A stretch of 64,000 nt of DNA, taken from positions 23,971 through 87,970 of the forward strand of contig JAPPLF010000051.1 of assembly GCA_028874215.1 (NCBI GenBank), given 5' to 3'. Source of the DNA: Acidobacteriota bacterium (GTDB taxonomy: Bacteria > Acidobacteriota > UBA6911 > RPQK01 > JAJDTT01). Positions 28,648-37,735 of this stretch are shown one piece after another. The notes beneath the pieces are model-generated. The model saw nothing but the letters and a program-made list of their open reading frames with translations. It searched no databases and was not told where the DNA came from. Every line of letters begins with the position of its first letter. Position 1 is the stretch's first letter. A program made the translations under genes and the position numbers.

Positions 28648-28905
28648 ATGGGTCTCAACATCAAGAACGAGGAAACCTGCCGATTGGCCCGCAAACTTGC
28701 CCGCCTGACCGGCGAAACCATGACGGGGGCAATCACTATTGCGCTGCGCGAGCGGCTCGACAGGGAAAACCACCGGCACAGTTCCGAGACCCTGGCTCGA
28801 GAACTTCACGCCATCGGACAACGCTGCTCTCGTTTAATTGCGGCGGGACCCTCGGCTACGGATCATGGTGAGCTGCTCTACGATGATAGAGGCTTGCCCA
28901 AATGA
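28648..28905 (+). CDS. vapB: VapB-type antitoxin (Rv0623/PSK family)
   Basis: 85 residues. MGLNIKNEETCRLARKLARLTGETMTGAITIALRERLDR is the canonical start of the PF07704 Rv0623-like antitoxins. The acidic/aromatic tail ending HGELLYDDRGLPK should bind the toxin. The same frame is open for 218 codons upstream, but those lie antisense to the PSD1 gene and are rejected. It overlaps vapC by 4 bp (ATGA) and has an operator-like palindrome 22 bp ahead. Confidence 0.92.
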   Translation: MGLNIKNEETCRLARKLARLTGETMTGAITIALRERLDRENHRHSSETLARELHAIGQRCSRLIAAGPSATDHGELLYDDRGLPK

Positions 28906-29288
28906 TCATCGATACTTCCGCAATTCTGGCCGTTTTGTTCGGTGAACCCGACGCTCGCCGGTATGAGCAAGCGATCGCCTCGGCTTGGCCCCGCCGCATG
29001 TCGGCGGTCGGATTGCTGGAGGCGGCGATTGTCGTCGAGAGCAGGGGCGGGACGACGGCCGGACACGAACTCGACCGGCTTCTGACCAGAGCCGAAATCG
29101 AGTTGGTGCCGGTAACGCGTGAACATGCCGACGCGGCTCGCCGGGCTTGGCGCCGTTTCGGCAAGGGCAATCATCCGGCGGGGTTGAATTTCGGAGACTG
29201 CTTCGCCTATGCGCTCGCCGAGTTGAGCGGCGAGCCGCTGCTTTTCAAAGGCGCGGACTTTTCCCGGACAGACGTCCTGGTCGCTTGA
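28902..29288 (+). CDS. vapC: VapC-type PIN-domain toxin
   Basis: 128 residues, complete. PIN signature residues are MIIDTSAILAVLFGEPDA (D4), GLLEAAIVVE, and the C-terminal GLNFGDCFAYALAE, then LLFKGADFSRTD. It belongs to the branch always found with Rv0623-type antitoxins and should act as an endoribonuclease. Translation is coupled to vapB. It converges on the cyclopropane synthase gene with a 24-bp gap. Confidence 0.93.
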   Translation: MIIDTSAILAVLFGEPDARRYEQAIASAWPRRMSAVGLLEAAIVVESRGGTTAGHELDRLLTRAEIELVPVTREHADAARRAWRRFGKGNHPAGLNFGDCFAYALAELSGEPLLFKGADFSRTDVLVA

Positions 29289-29312
29289 TCCTGCGAATCC
29301 CCCAAGACGGCG

Positions 29313-30494
29313 TCAGGACGCGTGTTTTTCCAGCACCAGCCGGTAGCACTGCAACCGGTTGCGCAGGAAGCAGTGCGCCGATCCCCACAGGTAGAGTCGA
29401 AAACGCCGGTATTCGGCCTCGCCAAAATTTTCGACGATGAAGTCCCGGTTGGAGTCAAGGCGCTCGGCCCAGCCGACGCAAGTCCGGTAGTAGCTGATCC
29501 GGTCGTCCCAGACGCCCTTCAAATCGAACGGGAAAGAGGTCATCGACTTCAAGAAATCGTGGAGTATGAGAAACGAATTGTTTCCCGGGTAGATCTGCTG
29601 AGAAATGAACGACGACATCTCGTACTTCCGGTCACAGGCGCCGGCATCGATAAAGACCCGGCCACCCGGCTTCAGCACCCGGTCAAGACGCGCCAAGACC
29701 CGCGGGTAGTCGGGCATATGCTCCATGATTCCCAGCACCACGACGGCGTCGAATTGTTTCTCCGGCTCGAACTCCAGGAAGTCGCGCAGCAGGGTGGTGA
29801 TGGGCAGACCCTCCCGGGCGGTGAGCCGATCCATGAATTCGAGCGACTTCGTGGAAATCGTGACGCCCGTCACCTCGATCCCCTGACGCGCCGCGTACGC
29901 CGCGAATGCGCCCCAGCCGGGGCCGACCTCCAGCACCCGGCTCCCGGGAGCCAGCCGGCACTCTTCGACGACGTGATCCATCTTGCGGCGAAACGCCACC
30001 TCCAGATCCTCATCCGGCGACAGGAAGACGCCCTGGGTGTAGCAATGGAAACTCTCGTCCAGAAAGGTCAGGAAGAACTCCGCATCCCGTTCGTAGTGCC
30101 GCCTGATGGACGACTTGTTGACCGCGATCTGCCCCATCAACAGGGGTGCGGCGAACCGCCAGAGCCGATGGAACGGGTGCCGGTCGTGCAATTGTTCACG
30201 GAGGTCGAAGATCTTGATGAAATCGCCGTCGACGTCGAACCAGCCGTCCACATAGGCCCGTGCAATGGTCCCCTCGTCGAGTGAGGCGATCGCCTTCAGC
30301 GCCGACGGATGCGTGATATTCACCCTGAAGCTGGCGGGGCCGGCGCCGAAACGGCGGGTATTTCCGTCAAGCGCCGTCATCTCGAACCCGATGGCGCTGT
30401 CTTGCAACCGTCTTTGGAGGTAGTTCAACAACCAGGCACTTCTGCGAGATCCGGCGAGTGGCGCCGCGCCTGCCGCTGATACGTCCGTTGTCAT
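29313..30494 (-). CDS. Cyclopropane-fatty-acyl-phospholipid synthase family methyltransferase
   Basis: 393 residues. An N-terminal lipid-binding part (about 30-110, GPASFRVNITHPSALKAI and LDEGTIARAYVDGWFDVDGD) precedes the SAM-binding domain with VLEVGPGWGAFA and VVVLGIMEHMPDY; FFLTFLDESFHCYTQGVF matches the family's active-site entry. Such enzymes add a methylene or methyl group to unsaturated acyl chains of membrane lipids. It is slightly diverged from classical Cfa, so methylation chemistry other than cyclopropanation is possible. It sits between a VapBC and a MazEF module, with the mazF end 9 bp upstream. Confidence 0.88.
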   Translation of the reverse strand: MTTDVSAAGAAPLAGSRRSAWLLNYLQRRLQDSAIGFEMTALDGNTRRFGAGPASFRVNITHPSALKAIASLDEGTIARAYVDGWFDVDGDFIKIFDLREQLHDRHPFHRLWRFAAPLLMGQIAVNKSSIRRHYERDAEFFLTFLDESFHCYTQGVFLSPDEDLEVAFRRKMDHVVEECRLAPGSRVLEVGPGWGAFAAYAARQGIEVTGVTISTKSLEFMDRLTAREGLPITTLLRDFLEFEPEKQFDAVVVLGIMEHMPDYPRVLARLDRVLKPGGRVFIDAGACDRKYEMSSFISQQIYPGNNSFLILHDFLKSMTSFPFDLKGVWDDRISYYRTCVGWAERLDSNRDFIVENFGEAEYRRFRLYLWGSAHCFLRNRLQCYRLVLEKHAS

Positions 30495-30503
30495 ATTGAA
30501 CCT

Positions 30504-30836
30504 CTACTCTCCGTACATCTCGGTGATCATACGCCGGAGCCGGGCCGCCCCGTCGGCGGACAGCCGGTCAAGCTTGTTCCCCAGTCGTTGCTTGCTGATG
30601 GCGCGAATCTGGTCGACTGCAATCTCAGCCCTCTTTCCCGCACATTGAATCTGGAGGCGGCTCCGCCACTGGGGATGCAGGGTGGAAGTCAGAGGACACA
30701 CGATAATCGTATCCAGAAACTGATTCATCTGATTCTGACTGACCACCACGACGGGCCGCACCTTGCGGATCCCGCCACCTGATGTGGGATTGAGATCAGC
30801 GAAGAAGATAGCGTATCGCCTGGGAAAGCTCGCCAT
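30504..30836 (-). CDS. mazF: MazF/PemK-type endoribonuclease toxin
   Basis: 110 residues. The start RYAIFFADLNPTSGGGIRKVRPVVVVSQNQMNQ and the following TIIVCPLTST are the hallmarks of MazF/PemK mRNA interferases, with the catalytic Arg/Thr in the RPVVVVS and PLTS strands; the end QIRAISKQRLG is also typical. I use the ATG at 30836, which overlaps the antitoxin stop as TGATG; a further in-frame start at 30878 would lie inside the antitoxin gene. The toxin is downstream of the antitoxin, in the normal MazEF order. Confidence 0.92.
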   Translation of the reverse strand: MASFPRRYAIFFADLNPTSGGGIRKVRPVVVVSQNQMNQFLDTIIVCPLTSTLHPQWRSRLQIQCAGKRAEIAVDQIRAISKQRLGNKLDRLSADGAARLRRMITEMYGE

Positions 30837-31090
30837 CAATCCAGACCGTCGGCGACGGTCGAGTCCAGGTCGCTCCAAACTTCGTTTTCGCGGGCCATGG
30901 CGCGATAGGTGTCCTCCCAGGACAACTGATCCCCTTCCTTGCCGTGCAGCACGATGCGGTCCTCCCTCTCCTCCAGGACGAGCGAGCCGCTCCAGCCATA
31001 TTTTCGCAACAGTATCTTCGGAAGGCGGATGCCCTGGGAGTTGCCGATGGCGATCAGTTTCACCTCTCTGGCGACCGCTTTCCTGCTCAA
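30836..31090 (-). CDS. mazE: MazE-type AbrB-fold antitoxin
   Basis: 84 residues from a TTG start. VKLIAIGNSQGIRLPKILLRKYGW is the swapped-hairpin AbrB/MazE DNA-binding motif; the acidic tail ENEVWSDLDSTVADGLD should neutralise MazF. The frame also has ATGs at 31144 and 31156, but these fall inside a TTGACA-plus-palindrome promoter region, while the TTG at 31090 has a strong GGGAGG eight bases upstream and gives the usual length of about 80 residues. Start choice is an inference; the family is clear. Confidence 0.85.
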   Translation of the reverse strand: MSRKAVAREVKLIAIGNSQGIRLPKILLRKYGWSGSLVLEEREDRIVLHGKEGDQLSWEDTYRAMARENEVWSDLDSTVADGLD

Positions 31091-31120
31091 TTTCGTGACC
31101 TCCCGCGAGTCGTTGGGAAT

Positions 31121-31156
31121 GGTAATTACAGTAATTACCCGCATGAATTCTGTCAA
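31121..31156 (-). promoter_or_regulatory. Likely mazEF promoter and operator
   Basis: On the minus strand TTGACA (31156-31151) is followed 11 bp later by a perfect inverted repeat GGTAATTAC-t-GTAATTACC (31139-31121). The palindrome covers the expected -10 region and lies 30 bp upstream of the TTG start. AbrB-type antitoxins bind such palindromes to autorepress. Confidence 0.6.
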
Positions 31157-31198
31157 ACCTCCGGGTTGCCGGCAGGCACCACCCGATGGCGAAACATT

Positions 31199-31633
31199 TT
31201 ACTCCCTTGTCGCGAGGAAGCTGTCCACCACTTGACGAGGAGTTGCGACGACGGCGGTGGCCGGAGGGTTCTCAAGCAACAGCCGGTCACCGGTAACGAG
31301 CCGGCTACCCGGCCAGGAAGAGAGCAATGCCCACAAATGGTCGCCGCCGGATTCTGGAGCGGGAGGACCGGAGGAAGGGTGGCGCCAGACGGCGTTTGCC
31401 GTCAATTCGGTGAGCAGCCGGTCCAACTCGTCGTCTGCTCGGCCGTGCAATCGGGCGATTCGGGGACGCCGCAAACCGGCTGAGTATTCCGCCAGCAGAT
31501 CGCTGGACATCAGATACAGAAGATCTCCATCCAACATGGCGTCCAGGATGCGTGCGGGGGGGCTGATCGCGTCGGCAACGATAAGCCCGGACACGATGAC
31601 GTTGGTGTCCACGACGAAGAGGTGCCGGGTCAT
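31199..31633 (-). CDS. PIN-domain toxin (COG1569 type)
   Basis: 144 residues. It starts RHLFVVDTNVIVSGLIV with the first metal aspartate, has LLYLMSSDLLAEYSAGLRRP typical of the 'putative toxin-antitoxin system toxin component, PIN family' group, and ends GDHLWALLSSWPGSRLVTGDRLLLE with the last acidic residues. Predicted endoribonuclease. It lies 46 bp downstream of a ribbon-helix-helix-like gene that is the obvious antitoxin. All acidic residues are present. Confidence 0.87.
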   Translation of the reverse strand: MTRHLFVVDTNVIVSGLIVADAISPPARILDAMLDGDLLYLMSSDLLAEYSAGLRRPRIARLHGRADDELDRLLTELTANAVWRHPSSGPPAPESGGDHLWALLSSWPGSRLVTGDRLLLENPPATAVVATPRQVVDSFLATRE

Positions 31634-31679
31634 CGGATCCGTTGTTCCCCCCAGCGCCCGGCAGCATGCGCCGGTCGCT

Positions 31680-31919
31680 CTATCGTCCTTCGCGGTGGAG
31701 TTGAGTCTCCTTCACGGCCACGGCCATCGCGTCCTCATCATTCAGTCTGGAATGAGCCCGCGCCTTGGCGACGATCTCCCTGGCGGTGTCATAAGTCTGA
31801 AGACCTCGAAGTACGAGGCTTTCTTCAATGATTGAACCCATGGATCGGTGTTGGCGCGCGGCGGCTTCCTTCAACGCGCGGTGGGTGCGGTCGGTCAGGC
31901 TGATGGTCAGGCGGGGCAT
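31680..31919 (-). CDS. Ribbon-helix-helix antitoxin, partner of the PIN toxin
   Basis: 79 residues. PRLTISLTDRTHRALKEAAARQHRSMGSIIEESLVLRGL is a standard ribbon-helix-helix DNA-binding motif of CopG/ParD type, followed by a charged tail (DTAREIVAKARAHSRLNDEDAMAVAVKETQ). I start at the ATG at 31919, where homology begins. Two direct copies of TAACACC (31952-31958, 31968-31974) upstream may be half-sites for it. The adjacent downstream PIN toxin defines the role. Confidence 0.82.
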   Translation of the reverse strand: MPRLTISLTDRTHRALKEAAARQHRSMGSIIEESLVLRGLQTYDTAREIVAKARAHSRLNDEDAMAVAVKETQLHREGR

Positions 31920-32059
31920 GACTCGGTCTCCGTTTTCTCGAACCGGTGATTTAACACCGTCACACAATAACACCAACTCACCATACCAGCAACATTCATG
32001 GTGACATCCCGACTGAGGACACCCGGATCTGCGAGAATGCTCCAGTCTGGAGGAAATAT

Positions 32060-33562
32060 ATGAGGAAAAGACCGATATTCATCATTTTCGCCGCTCTCGT
32101 GTTCGGTTCAACGGCGGCGCTGGCCGGCAGCGCCCACAAGTCGACGACCGAACCCATCGAAATCGGCTCCCGCCTGGAACCCTTCGTCGACGATTACCTG
32201 ATCGAAAGCATGAGCGGCGGCCTCTCCCTGCGCATGCACCGGCCCCGGCTCACCGATCCGGTGCTCAAGTTCGACGCTCCCTGGGAAGGGCCCGGCAATC
32301 ACTACATCACCGTCTTCAAGGACGGGGACCTCTACCGCATGTACTACCGGTGCGTGCGGGCCGGGGACATGCCGGCCAGCGGCAAGGGGTGGCCCATGAA
32401 CACGTGTTACGCCGAGAGCCGCGACGGCACGAATTGGACCCGGCCCAAGCTGGGCCTCATCGAATTCGAAGGGAGCAAGGAGAACAACATCATCCTCACC
32501 GGACCCCCAGGGGACTGGGGGAGCCCCACCAGCAATTTCTTCGCCTTTCGGGACAGCAATCCCCAGGTGGCGCCGGAGGAACAATACAAGGGAGTGGGGG
32601 GCATCAACCGCGGGCTCTACCTCCTCGTATCCGCCGACGGAATCCACTGGAAGGCCAAGGGCAGCGAGCCCTACATGAAGCACGGCATGTCCACGGTCCC
32701 CATGATCAACGGCTTCGACAGCCACAACGTGATCTTCTGGGACGCCGGACGGGAGCGCTACCAGGCCTATATTCGGGACATGTACCTGTCGCCGGGACTC
32801 GGCGAAAGGACCCGGAGCGTCCGGGTAGCGACGTCCGAAGATTTTGCCAACTGGAGCTACCCCGATTGGATCGACATGGGAGAAGCTCCGCCGGATCAGC
32901 TCTACACCTTCTCCGCGACGCCCTATTTCAGGGCGCCGCACATCTACGTGGCTTTTCCCAAGAGACTGTTGAAGTACCGGAACTCCGGGCTGCCGGAGAA
33001 ATACGACTCCCTTCGTGGAATCGGCCTCTCCGACTCGGTCTTCATGTTCAGCCGCGACGGCGCGAACTGGGACCGGCGTTACCTGGAGGCCTTCGTCCGC
33101 CCCGGGTCGGATCCCCTCGACTGGACCGACCGGAGCAACTACGTGGCGGCCGGCCTGGTGCCGACCGGGCCCGATGAGATGTCGGTCTATGTGCTGAGGC
33201 ACTTTCGGCTCCCCAGCATCAATCTGCGCCGGGGAGTCCTGCGCGCCGACGGTTTCGTCTCCGTCAACGCCACCTACGGGGGCGGGGAACTGGTGACCCG
33301 GCCCCTGATCTTCCAGGGCAAGAACCTGGTCATGAACTACGCCACGTCGGCGGCGGGAAGCGTGCGGGTGGAGATTCAGGACGAAGACGGCAATCCGTTG
33401 CCGGGATACGGCCTGATGCAGGCGGTGGAGCATTTCGGCAACAGCATCGAGCAGGTCGTCACCTGGGACCGGGGCTCGGATCTGTCCCATCTGGCCGGCC
33501 AGGCCGTGCGCCTACGTATGCTGGTCCGGGACGGCGACCTCTATTCGATCCGGTTCCAATGA
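32060..33562 (+). CDS. Exported beta-propeller protein, glycosidase-like
   Basis: 500 residues with a clear signal peptide (MRKRPIFIIFAALVFGSTAALAG). The mature start EIGSRLEPFVDDYLIESM and repeated strands CYAESRDGTNWTRPKLG, LLVSADGIHWKAKG, RVATSEDFANWSYPDW and MFSRDGANWDRRYLE give the blade pattern 'S.DG..W' of a five-bladed propeller like those of GH32/43/117-type enzymes. A C-terminal sandwich follows (about 400-500). Proteins of this type are frequent but uncharacterised in Planctomycetota, Verrucomicrobiota and Acidobacteriota. It lies 76 bp upstream of a PSD1/DUF1501 pair on the same strand, suggesting a common substrate. Confidence 0.72.
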   Translation: MRKRPIFIIFAALVFGSTAALAGSAHKSTTEPIEIGSRLEPFVDDYLIESMSGGLSLRMHRPRLTDPVLKFDAPWEGPGNHYITVFKDGDLYRMYYRCVRAGDMPASGKGWPMNTCYAESRDGTNWTRPKLGLIEFEGSKENNIILTGPPGDWGSPTSNFFAFRDSNPQVAPEEQYKGVGGINRGLYLLVSADGIHWKAKGSEPYMKHGMSTVPMINGFDSHNVIFWDAGRERYQAYIRDMYLSPGLGERTRSVRVATSEDFANWSYPDWIDMGEAPPDQLYTFSATPYFRAPHIYVAFPKRLLKYRNSGLPEKYDSLRGIGLSDSVFMFSRDGANWDRRYLEAFVRPGSDPLDWTDRSNYVAAGLVPTGPDEMSVYVLRHFRLPSINLRRGVLRADGFVSVNATYGGGELVTRPLIFQGKNLVMNYATSAAGSVRVEIQDEDGNPLPGYGLMQAVEHFGNSIEQVVTWDRGSDLSHLAGQAVRLRMLVRDGDLYSIRFQ

Positions 33563-33638
33563 CGCCATGAAGGCCTTGCCGCGGTTGACTTTTGACGCTG
33601 ATTCCATGTAGGAACTAGCCCAGTCCGGGAAGAATCTC

Positions 33639-36239
33639 TTGAAGCCTTTCAACCTCGTAAGCCTGACCATTTGCCTGTTGTCGGCCGGCTTGGCCGCACC
33701 GCTGCCGGAGGAGTCGTCCGACCTGCCGCCGCCGGCCGGGAAGACCGTCGATTTCTCGAGGGACGTGGCGCCGTTGCTGGAGAGCCGCTGCTACCTCTGT
33801 CACGGCCCGCAGCAGCAGATGAAGGGCCTGCGGCTCGACCGGGCCGAAGACGCGTTGCGGGGAGGAGAGTCGGGCGCCGTGATTCGGCCCGGGGACAGCT
33901 CTCGAAGCCGGCTCATCCAACTCGTCGCCGGTGTGATCCCGGATCAGGTCATGCCGCCTGGCGGGAAGGGGCTCTCTTCAGATGAGGTCGGGCTCCTGCG
34001 CGCCTGGATCGACCAGGGCGCCCGCTGGCCGGAGCTCGACGCGGACGCGGGTCCTGAAAAGGCGCGAACCGAGTCTTCGCACTGGGCTTTCCGGTCCCTC
34101 ATCCGCCCCGTTCCGCCTGCGGTGAAGGAGGCGTCCTGGGTCCGGAACCCGGTGGATCGGTTCGTTCTGGCCAAATTGGAGGCCGAGGGGGTCGGGCCTT
34201 CTCCCGAAGCGGACAAGTCGACTCTCATCAGGCGTCTCAGCCTGGATCTGACCGGGCTCCCCCCCACGCTGGCCGAGGTGGATGCGTTTCTTGATGAGGT
34301 GACCGATAGCGCCTACGAGAATGCCGTGGACCGCCTTCTGGAGTCGTCCCACTTTGGGGAGAAGTGGGCCCGCCACTGGTTGGATCTGGCCCGGTATTCC
34401 GACAGCGACGGCTACCGCCAGGACGATTTCCGGCGCCACGCCTGGCGCTATCGGCACTGGGTCATCCAGGCCCTGAACCGGGATATGCCCTTCGATCGGT
34501 TCACCGTGGAGCAGATCGCCGGAGACCTGCTCCCGGACGGCGGAATCGAGGCCAGGGTGGCCACCGGGTTCCACCGCAATACCCCCAGCAACCGCGAGGG
34601 CGGGACCAACATGGTGCAGTTCCGCTTCGAGCAGGTGATCAACCGGATCAACACGGTGGGGACGGTCTGGCTGGGACTCACGGTGGGCTGCGCCCAGTGC
34701 CACGATCACAAGTACGATCCCTTGAGCCAGAAGGACTACTACCGGCTTTTCTCCTTCTTCAATGACGCGGAGGAGGTGAACATCGACGCTCCTTTGCCGG
34801 GGGAAATAGGGCCCTACTTGCGGGAGGTGGCCTCCTATCGGAAAAAGCGAGCCGAGTTGTTGGCCGAATACCGGGTGCCCGAACTCCAGCCGGCGTGGGA
34901 GGCCAAGCTGATGGAGGCCATGGCCAATCCGGGCCGGTGGCAGAACTGGGACAAGGCGGTGGGGACGGTCCGGGTCGGCGACATGCACCCCGTGTACGGG
35001 ATGGGGGAGAAGATCCTCCGGAAGGACCCGTCGGAACGGAGTGAGAAGGAATCCAAGATCCTCACCGAGCATTTCGTCCGGTACTCCAGTCAAGTGGTGC
35101 CCAAGAAGGTCTACGAGGAAAAGCTCAAGTTTGGGGAGCTGCTGAAGAAGCTCAAAGAGTTGGAGGCCGGGTTCCCGGCTCTGAGCCAGGCACAGACCAT
35201 CGCCACCGAGGCGGACGGCCGTTCCACCCATATTCACGTCCGTGGCGAGTTCAACCGCATGGGGGATCCCGTGGAGCCGGGCGTGCCCGGATTTCTGCAC
35301 CCGGAGGTGGACGATTCGTCTCCTCCCAGGAAGCGTCTGGCCGATTGGATCGTCAGTCCAGAGAATCCCCTCACGGCGAGAGTGACGGTCAACCGCCTGT
35401 GGCAGGAGCTGTTCGGACGCGGCCTCGTCTTCACCACGGAGAATTTCGGGCTCCAGGGAGAAGAACCGTCTCATCCCCAACTTCTGGACTGGCTGGCCAG
35501 CGAATTCCGCGAGAACGGCTGGAGCATGAAGGACGCCATCAAGACCATGGTGATGTCCGCCGCCTATCGTCAATCCTCTGCGGTCCGGCCGGAACTGCAG
35601 TCCAGCGACCCGGACAACGTCCTGCTGGCTCGGCAGACGCGGATGCGGTTGCCGGCGGAGTTGATCCGCGATTCGGCATTGGCGGTGAGCGGGCTGTTGA
35701 ATCCCTCCGTTGGGGGGAAGAGCGTTCGACCTCCCCAACCCGGGGGAAAAATGCAACGGAGAAAGTGGGTGGCGAGCGAGGGTCAGGACCGGTATCGCCG
35801 CGGTCTCTACATCCAGTACCAACGCATGTTCCCGTACCCCTTTCTGGCCAATTTCGACATGCCGGGCGGTTATGATGCCGTTTGCCGCCGGGGCCGGTCC
35901 AACTCTCCTCTGCAGGCTCTGAATCTGCTCAACGACGAGGTTTTCTTCGAAGCCGCCCAGGCGCTGGCGGTCCGGATTCTCGCGGAAGGACCCGCCGACC
36001 CCCGGGAACGCCTTGAGCACGCTTTCCGGATCTGTCTCGCCCGGCCGCCGGCGCCTGACGAACTGGAGTGGATGGAGACGGCCATGCGCCGCCAATCGGA
36101 GATTCTGGAGCAGGAACAGGAATTGGCGCAGTTGACCCTTCCCGTGGAGATTCCCGGAATCGCTCCGTCGGAGGCGGCCTCCTGGGTCGGCGCCAGCCGG
36201 ATCCTCTTGAACCTGGACGAGTTCATCACGCGGGAGTAG
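33639..36239 (+). CDS. PSD1-type cytochrome c protein (DUF1549/DUF1553)
   Basis: 866 residues from a TTG start with GGGAAG upstream. Signal peptide (VSLTICLLSAGLAAP), first haem motif CYLCH (51-55), DUF1549 with HWLDLARYSDSDGY and FDRFTVEQIAGDLLP, second haem motif CAQCHDHKYDP (from residue 351), DUF1553 with VNRLWQELFGRGLVFTTENFG, RGRSNSPLQALNLLNDEVFFE and the terminal LLNLDEFITRE. It is a clear paralogue of the product of 25996-28509. The DUF1501 partner starts 4 bp after its stop. Predicted periplasmic; function not established. Confidence 0.93.
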   Translation: MKPFNLVSLTICLLSAGLAAPLPEESSDLPPPAGKTVDFSRDVAPLLESRCYLCHGPQQQMKGLRLDRAEDALRGGESGAVIRPGDSSRSRLIQLVAGVIPDQVMPPGGKGLSSDEVGLLRAWIDQGARWPELDADAGPEKARTESSHWAFRSLIRPVPPAVKEASWVRNPVDRFVLAKLEAEGVGPSPEADKSTLIRRLSLDLTGLPPTLAEVDAFLDEVTDSAYENAVDRLLESSHFGEKWARHWLDLARYSDSDGYRQDDFRRHAWRYRHWVIQALNRDMPFDRFTVEQIAGDLLPDGGIEARVATGFHRNTPSNREGGTNMVQFRFEQVINRINTVGTVWLGLTVGCAQCHDHKYDPLSQKDYYRLFSFFNDAEEVNIDAPLPGEIGPYLREVASYRKKRAELLAEYRVPELQPAWEAKLMEAMANPGRWQNWDKAVGTVRVGDMHPVYGMGEKILRKDPSERSEKESKILTEHFVRYSSQVVPKKVYEEKLKFGELLKKLKELEAGFPALSQAQTIATEADGRSTHIHVRGEFNRMGDPVEPGVPGFLHPEVDDSSPPRKRLADWIVSPENPLTARVTVNRLWQELFGRGLVFTTENFGLQGEEPSHPQLLDWLASEFRENGWSMKDAIKTMVMSAAYRQSSAVRPELQSSDPDNVLLARQTRMRLPAELIRDSALAVSGLLNPSVGGKSVRPPQPGGKMQRRKWVASEGQDRYRRGLYIQYQRMFPYPFLANFDMPGGYDAVCRRGRSNSPLQALNLLNDEVFFEAAQALAVRILAEGPADPRERLEHAFRICLARPPAPDELEWMETAMRRQSEILEQEQELAQLTLPVEIPGIAPSEAASWVGASRILLNLDEFITRE

Positions 36240-36243
36240 TCCC

Positions 36244-37695
36244 ATGAGCCCTGACCACTTTGGACCTCTGTCAAATCGGCGCCTGTTCCTGGAGCGGACG
36301 GCGGCCGGCTTCGGATCCCTCGCCTTGGCCCACCTCATGGCCAGCGAAGGACTGACCGCGGCCGTGCCCAATGGGAACGGAATAACGAATCCCCTGGAGC
36401 CCAAGGGACCTCATTTCCCGGCTACGGCCAAGCACGTGATTTTCCTCTACATGTCGGGAGGACCCAGTCAGGTCGATCTCTTTGACCCCAAACCGGCCCT
36501 GAAGAAGTGGCACGGACAGCAGTTGCCCGTTTCCCTGAGAAAAAACCTGAAGCAGGCTTTCCTGAAGCCCACGGCCACCCTCATGGGCAGCCCCCGGGAA
36601 TTCAAGGCCCATGGGCAATGCGGCACCGAGTTTTCCGACTACCTTCCCTATACGGGGGCCCACGCTGACGACATCTGCCTGATTCGCACCATGCAGACCG
36701 ACGCGGTGAACCACGACCCGGGCGAGCTGCTCCTCAACGCGGGCACCAGCATCCTGGGGCATCCCACCATGGGATCATGGGTGACCTACGGCCTGGGAAG
36801 CGAGTCGCAGGATCTTCCGGGCTACGTGGTGTTGAGCACGGGCAGCCGGCCCAGCGCGGGTGAGAACAACTGGTCCAACGGCTTCCTGCCTTCCATCTAC
36901 CAGGGGACCCCGTTCATGAGCACCGGGGATCCCATCCTCTACCTGTCGGATCCGCCCGGCGTCAATTCCAGCATTCAGCGAGTCCACCTGGATGCGCTCC
37001 GGCTCCTGAATGAGAAACGGTTCCGGGAAACCGGCGACGCCGAGATCGGCGCCCGCATCGCCTCGTACGAACTGGCCTTCCGGATGCAGATGGCGGCCCC
37101 GGAACTGCTGGATTTCTCACAGGAGTCTCCGAAGCTGCTGGAGGAGTACGGCGTCAACCGGGAAGGCAAGCGGGCCAAGTCGTACGCGGTCAACTGCCTC
37201 CTGGCCCGAAGGCTGGTGGAGCGGGGGGTCCGGTTCGTCATGCTCAACCACGCCAACTGGGACTTCCACCACCAGATCGACAAGAGGCTGAGGGACTATT
37301 GCCACGATACGGACCAGCCCACGGCCGCGCTCCTGAAGGATCTGAAACAGCGGGGACTGCTGGAGGACACCCTGGTGTTGTGGGGCGGCGAGTTCGGCCG
37401 CACGCCCATGGGAGAGCCGGAGATCCACGGCGGAGATCCGGGACGCGACCACCATCCCACCTGCTTCAGCATGTGGATGGCCGGCGGCGGCATCCGCGGC
37501 GGACAGGTGGTGGGCCGATCCGACGAGCTGGGCCTGTATCCGGTGGAGGACCCGGTGCATGTCCACGATCTCCAGGCCACGCTCCTGCACTGCCTGGGAC
37601 TGGATCACACCCGCCTCACCTACCATCACATGGGCCGCGACTTCCGGCTGACGGACGTGGGCGGCAACGTGGTGAACAAGCTGCTGAACGCCTGA
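36244..37695 (+). CDS. DUF1501 protein (sulfatase-like fold)
   Basis: 483 residues. A hydrophobic leader (NRRLFLERTAAGFGSLALAHLM) resembles a Tat signal. Body motifs are [96 protein letters not shown] and LHCLGLDHTRLTYHHMGRDFRLTD. It shares all conserved blocks with the DUF1501 proteins at 24539 and 60782. It is translated directly after the PSD1 gene. Confidence 0.93.
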   Translation: MSPDHFGPLSNRRLFLERTAAGFGSLALAHLMASEGLTAAVPNGNGITNPLEPKGPHFPATAKHVIFLYMSGGPSQVDLFDPKPALKKWHGQQLPVSLRKNLKQAFLKPTATLMGSPREFKAHGQCGTEFSDYLPYTGAHADDICLIRTMQTDAVNHDPGELLLNAGTSILGHPTMGSWVTYGLGSESQDLPGYVVLSTGSRPSAGENNWSNGFLPSIYQGTPFMSTGDPILYLSDPPGVNSSIQRVHLDALRLLNEKRFRETGDAEIGARIASYELAFRMQMAAPELLDFSQESPKLLEEYGVNREGKRAKSYAVNCLLARRLVERGVRFVMLNHANWDFHHQIDKRLRDYCHDTDQPTAALLKDLKQRGLLEDTLVLWGGEFGRTPMGEPEIHGGDPGRDHHPTCFSMWMAGGGIRGGQVVGRSDELGLYPVEDPVHVHDLQATLLHCLGLDHTRLTYHHMGRDFRLTDVGGNVVNKLLNA

Positions 37696-37735
37696 ATCCA
37701 AAAGATTTCACGAGTCCGATCAGGGGGAAACGAAC

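Noticed and set aside
33978..36404. 808-codon minus-strand frame opposite the PSD1 gene
   Set aside because: Antisense to a well-conserved protein; its composition and lack of motifs show it is not coding.
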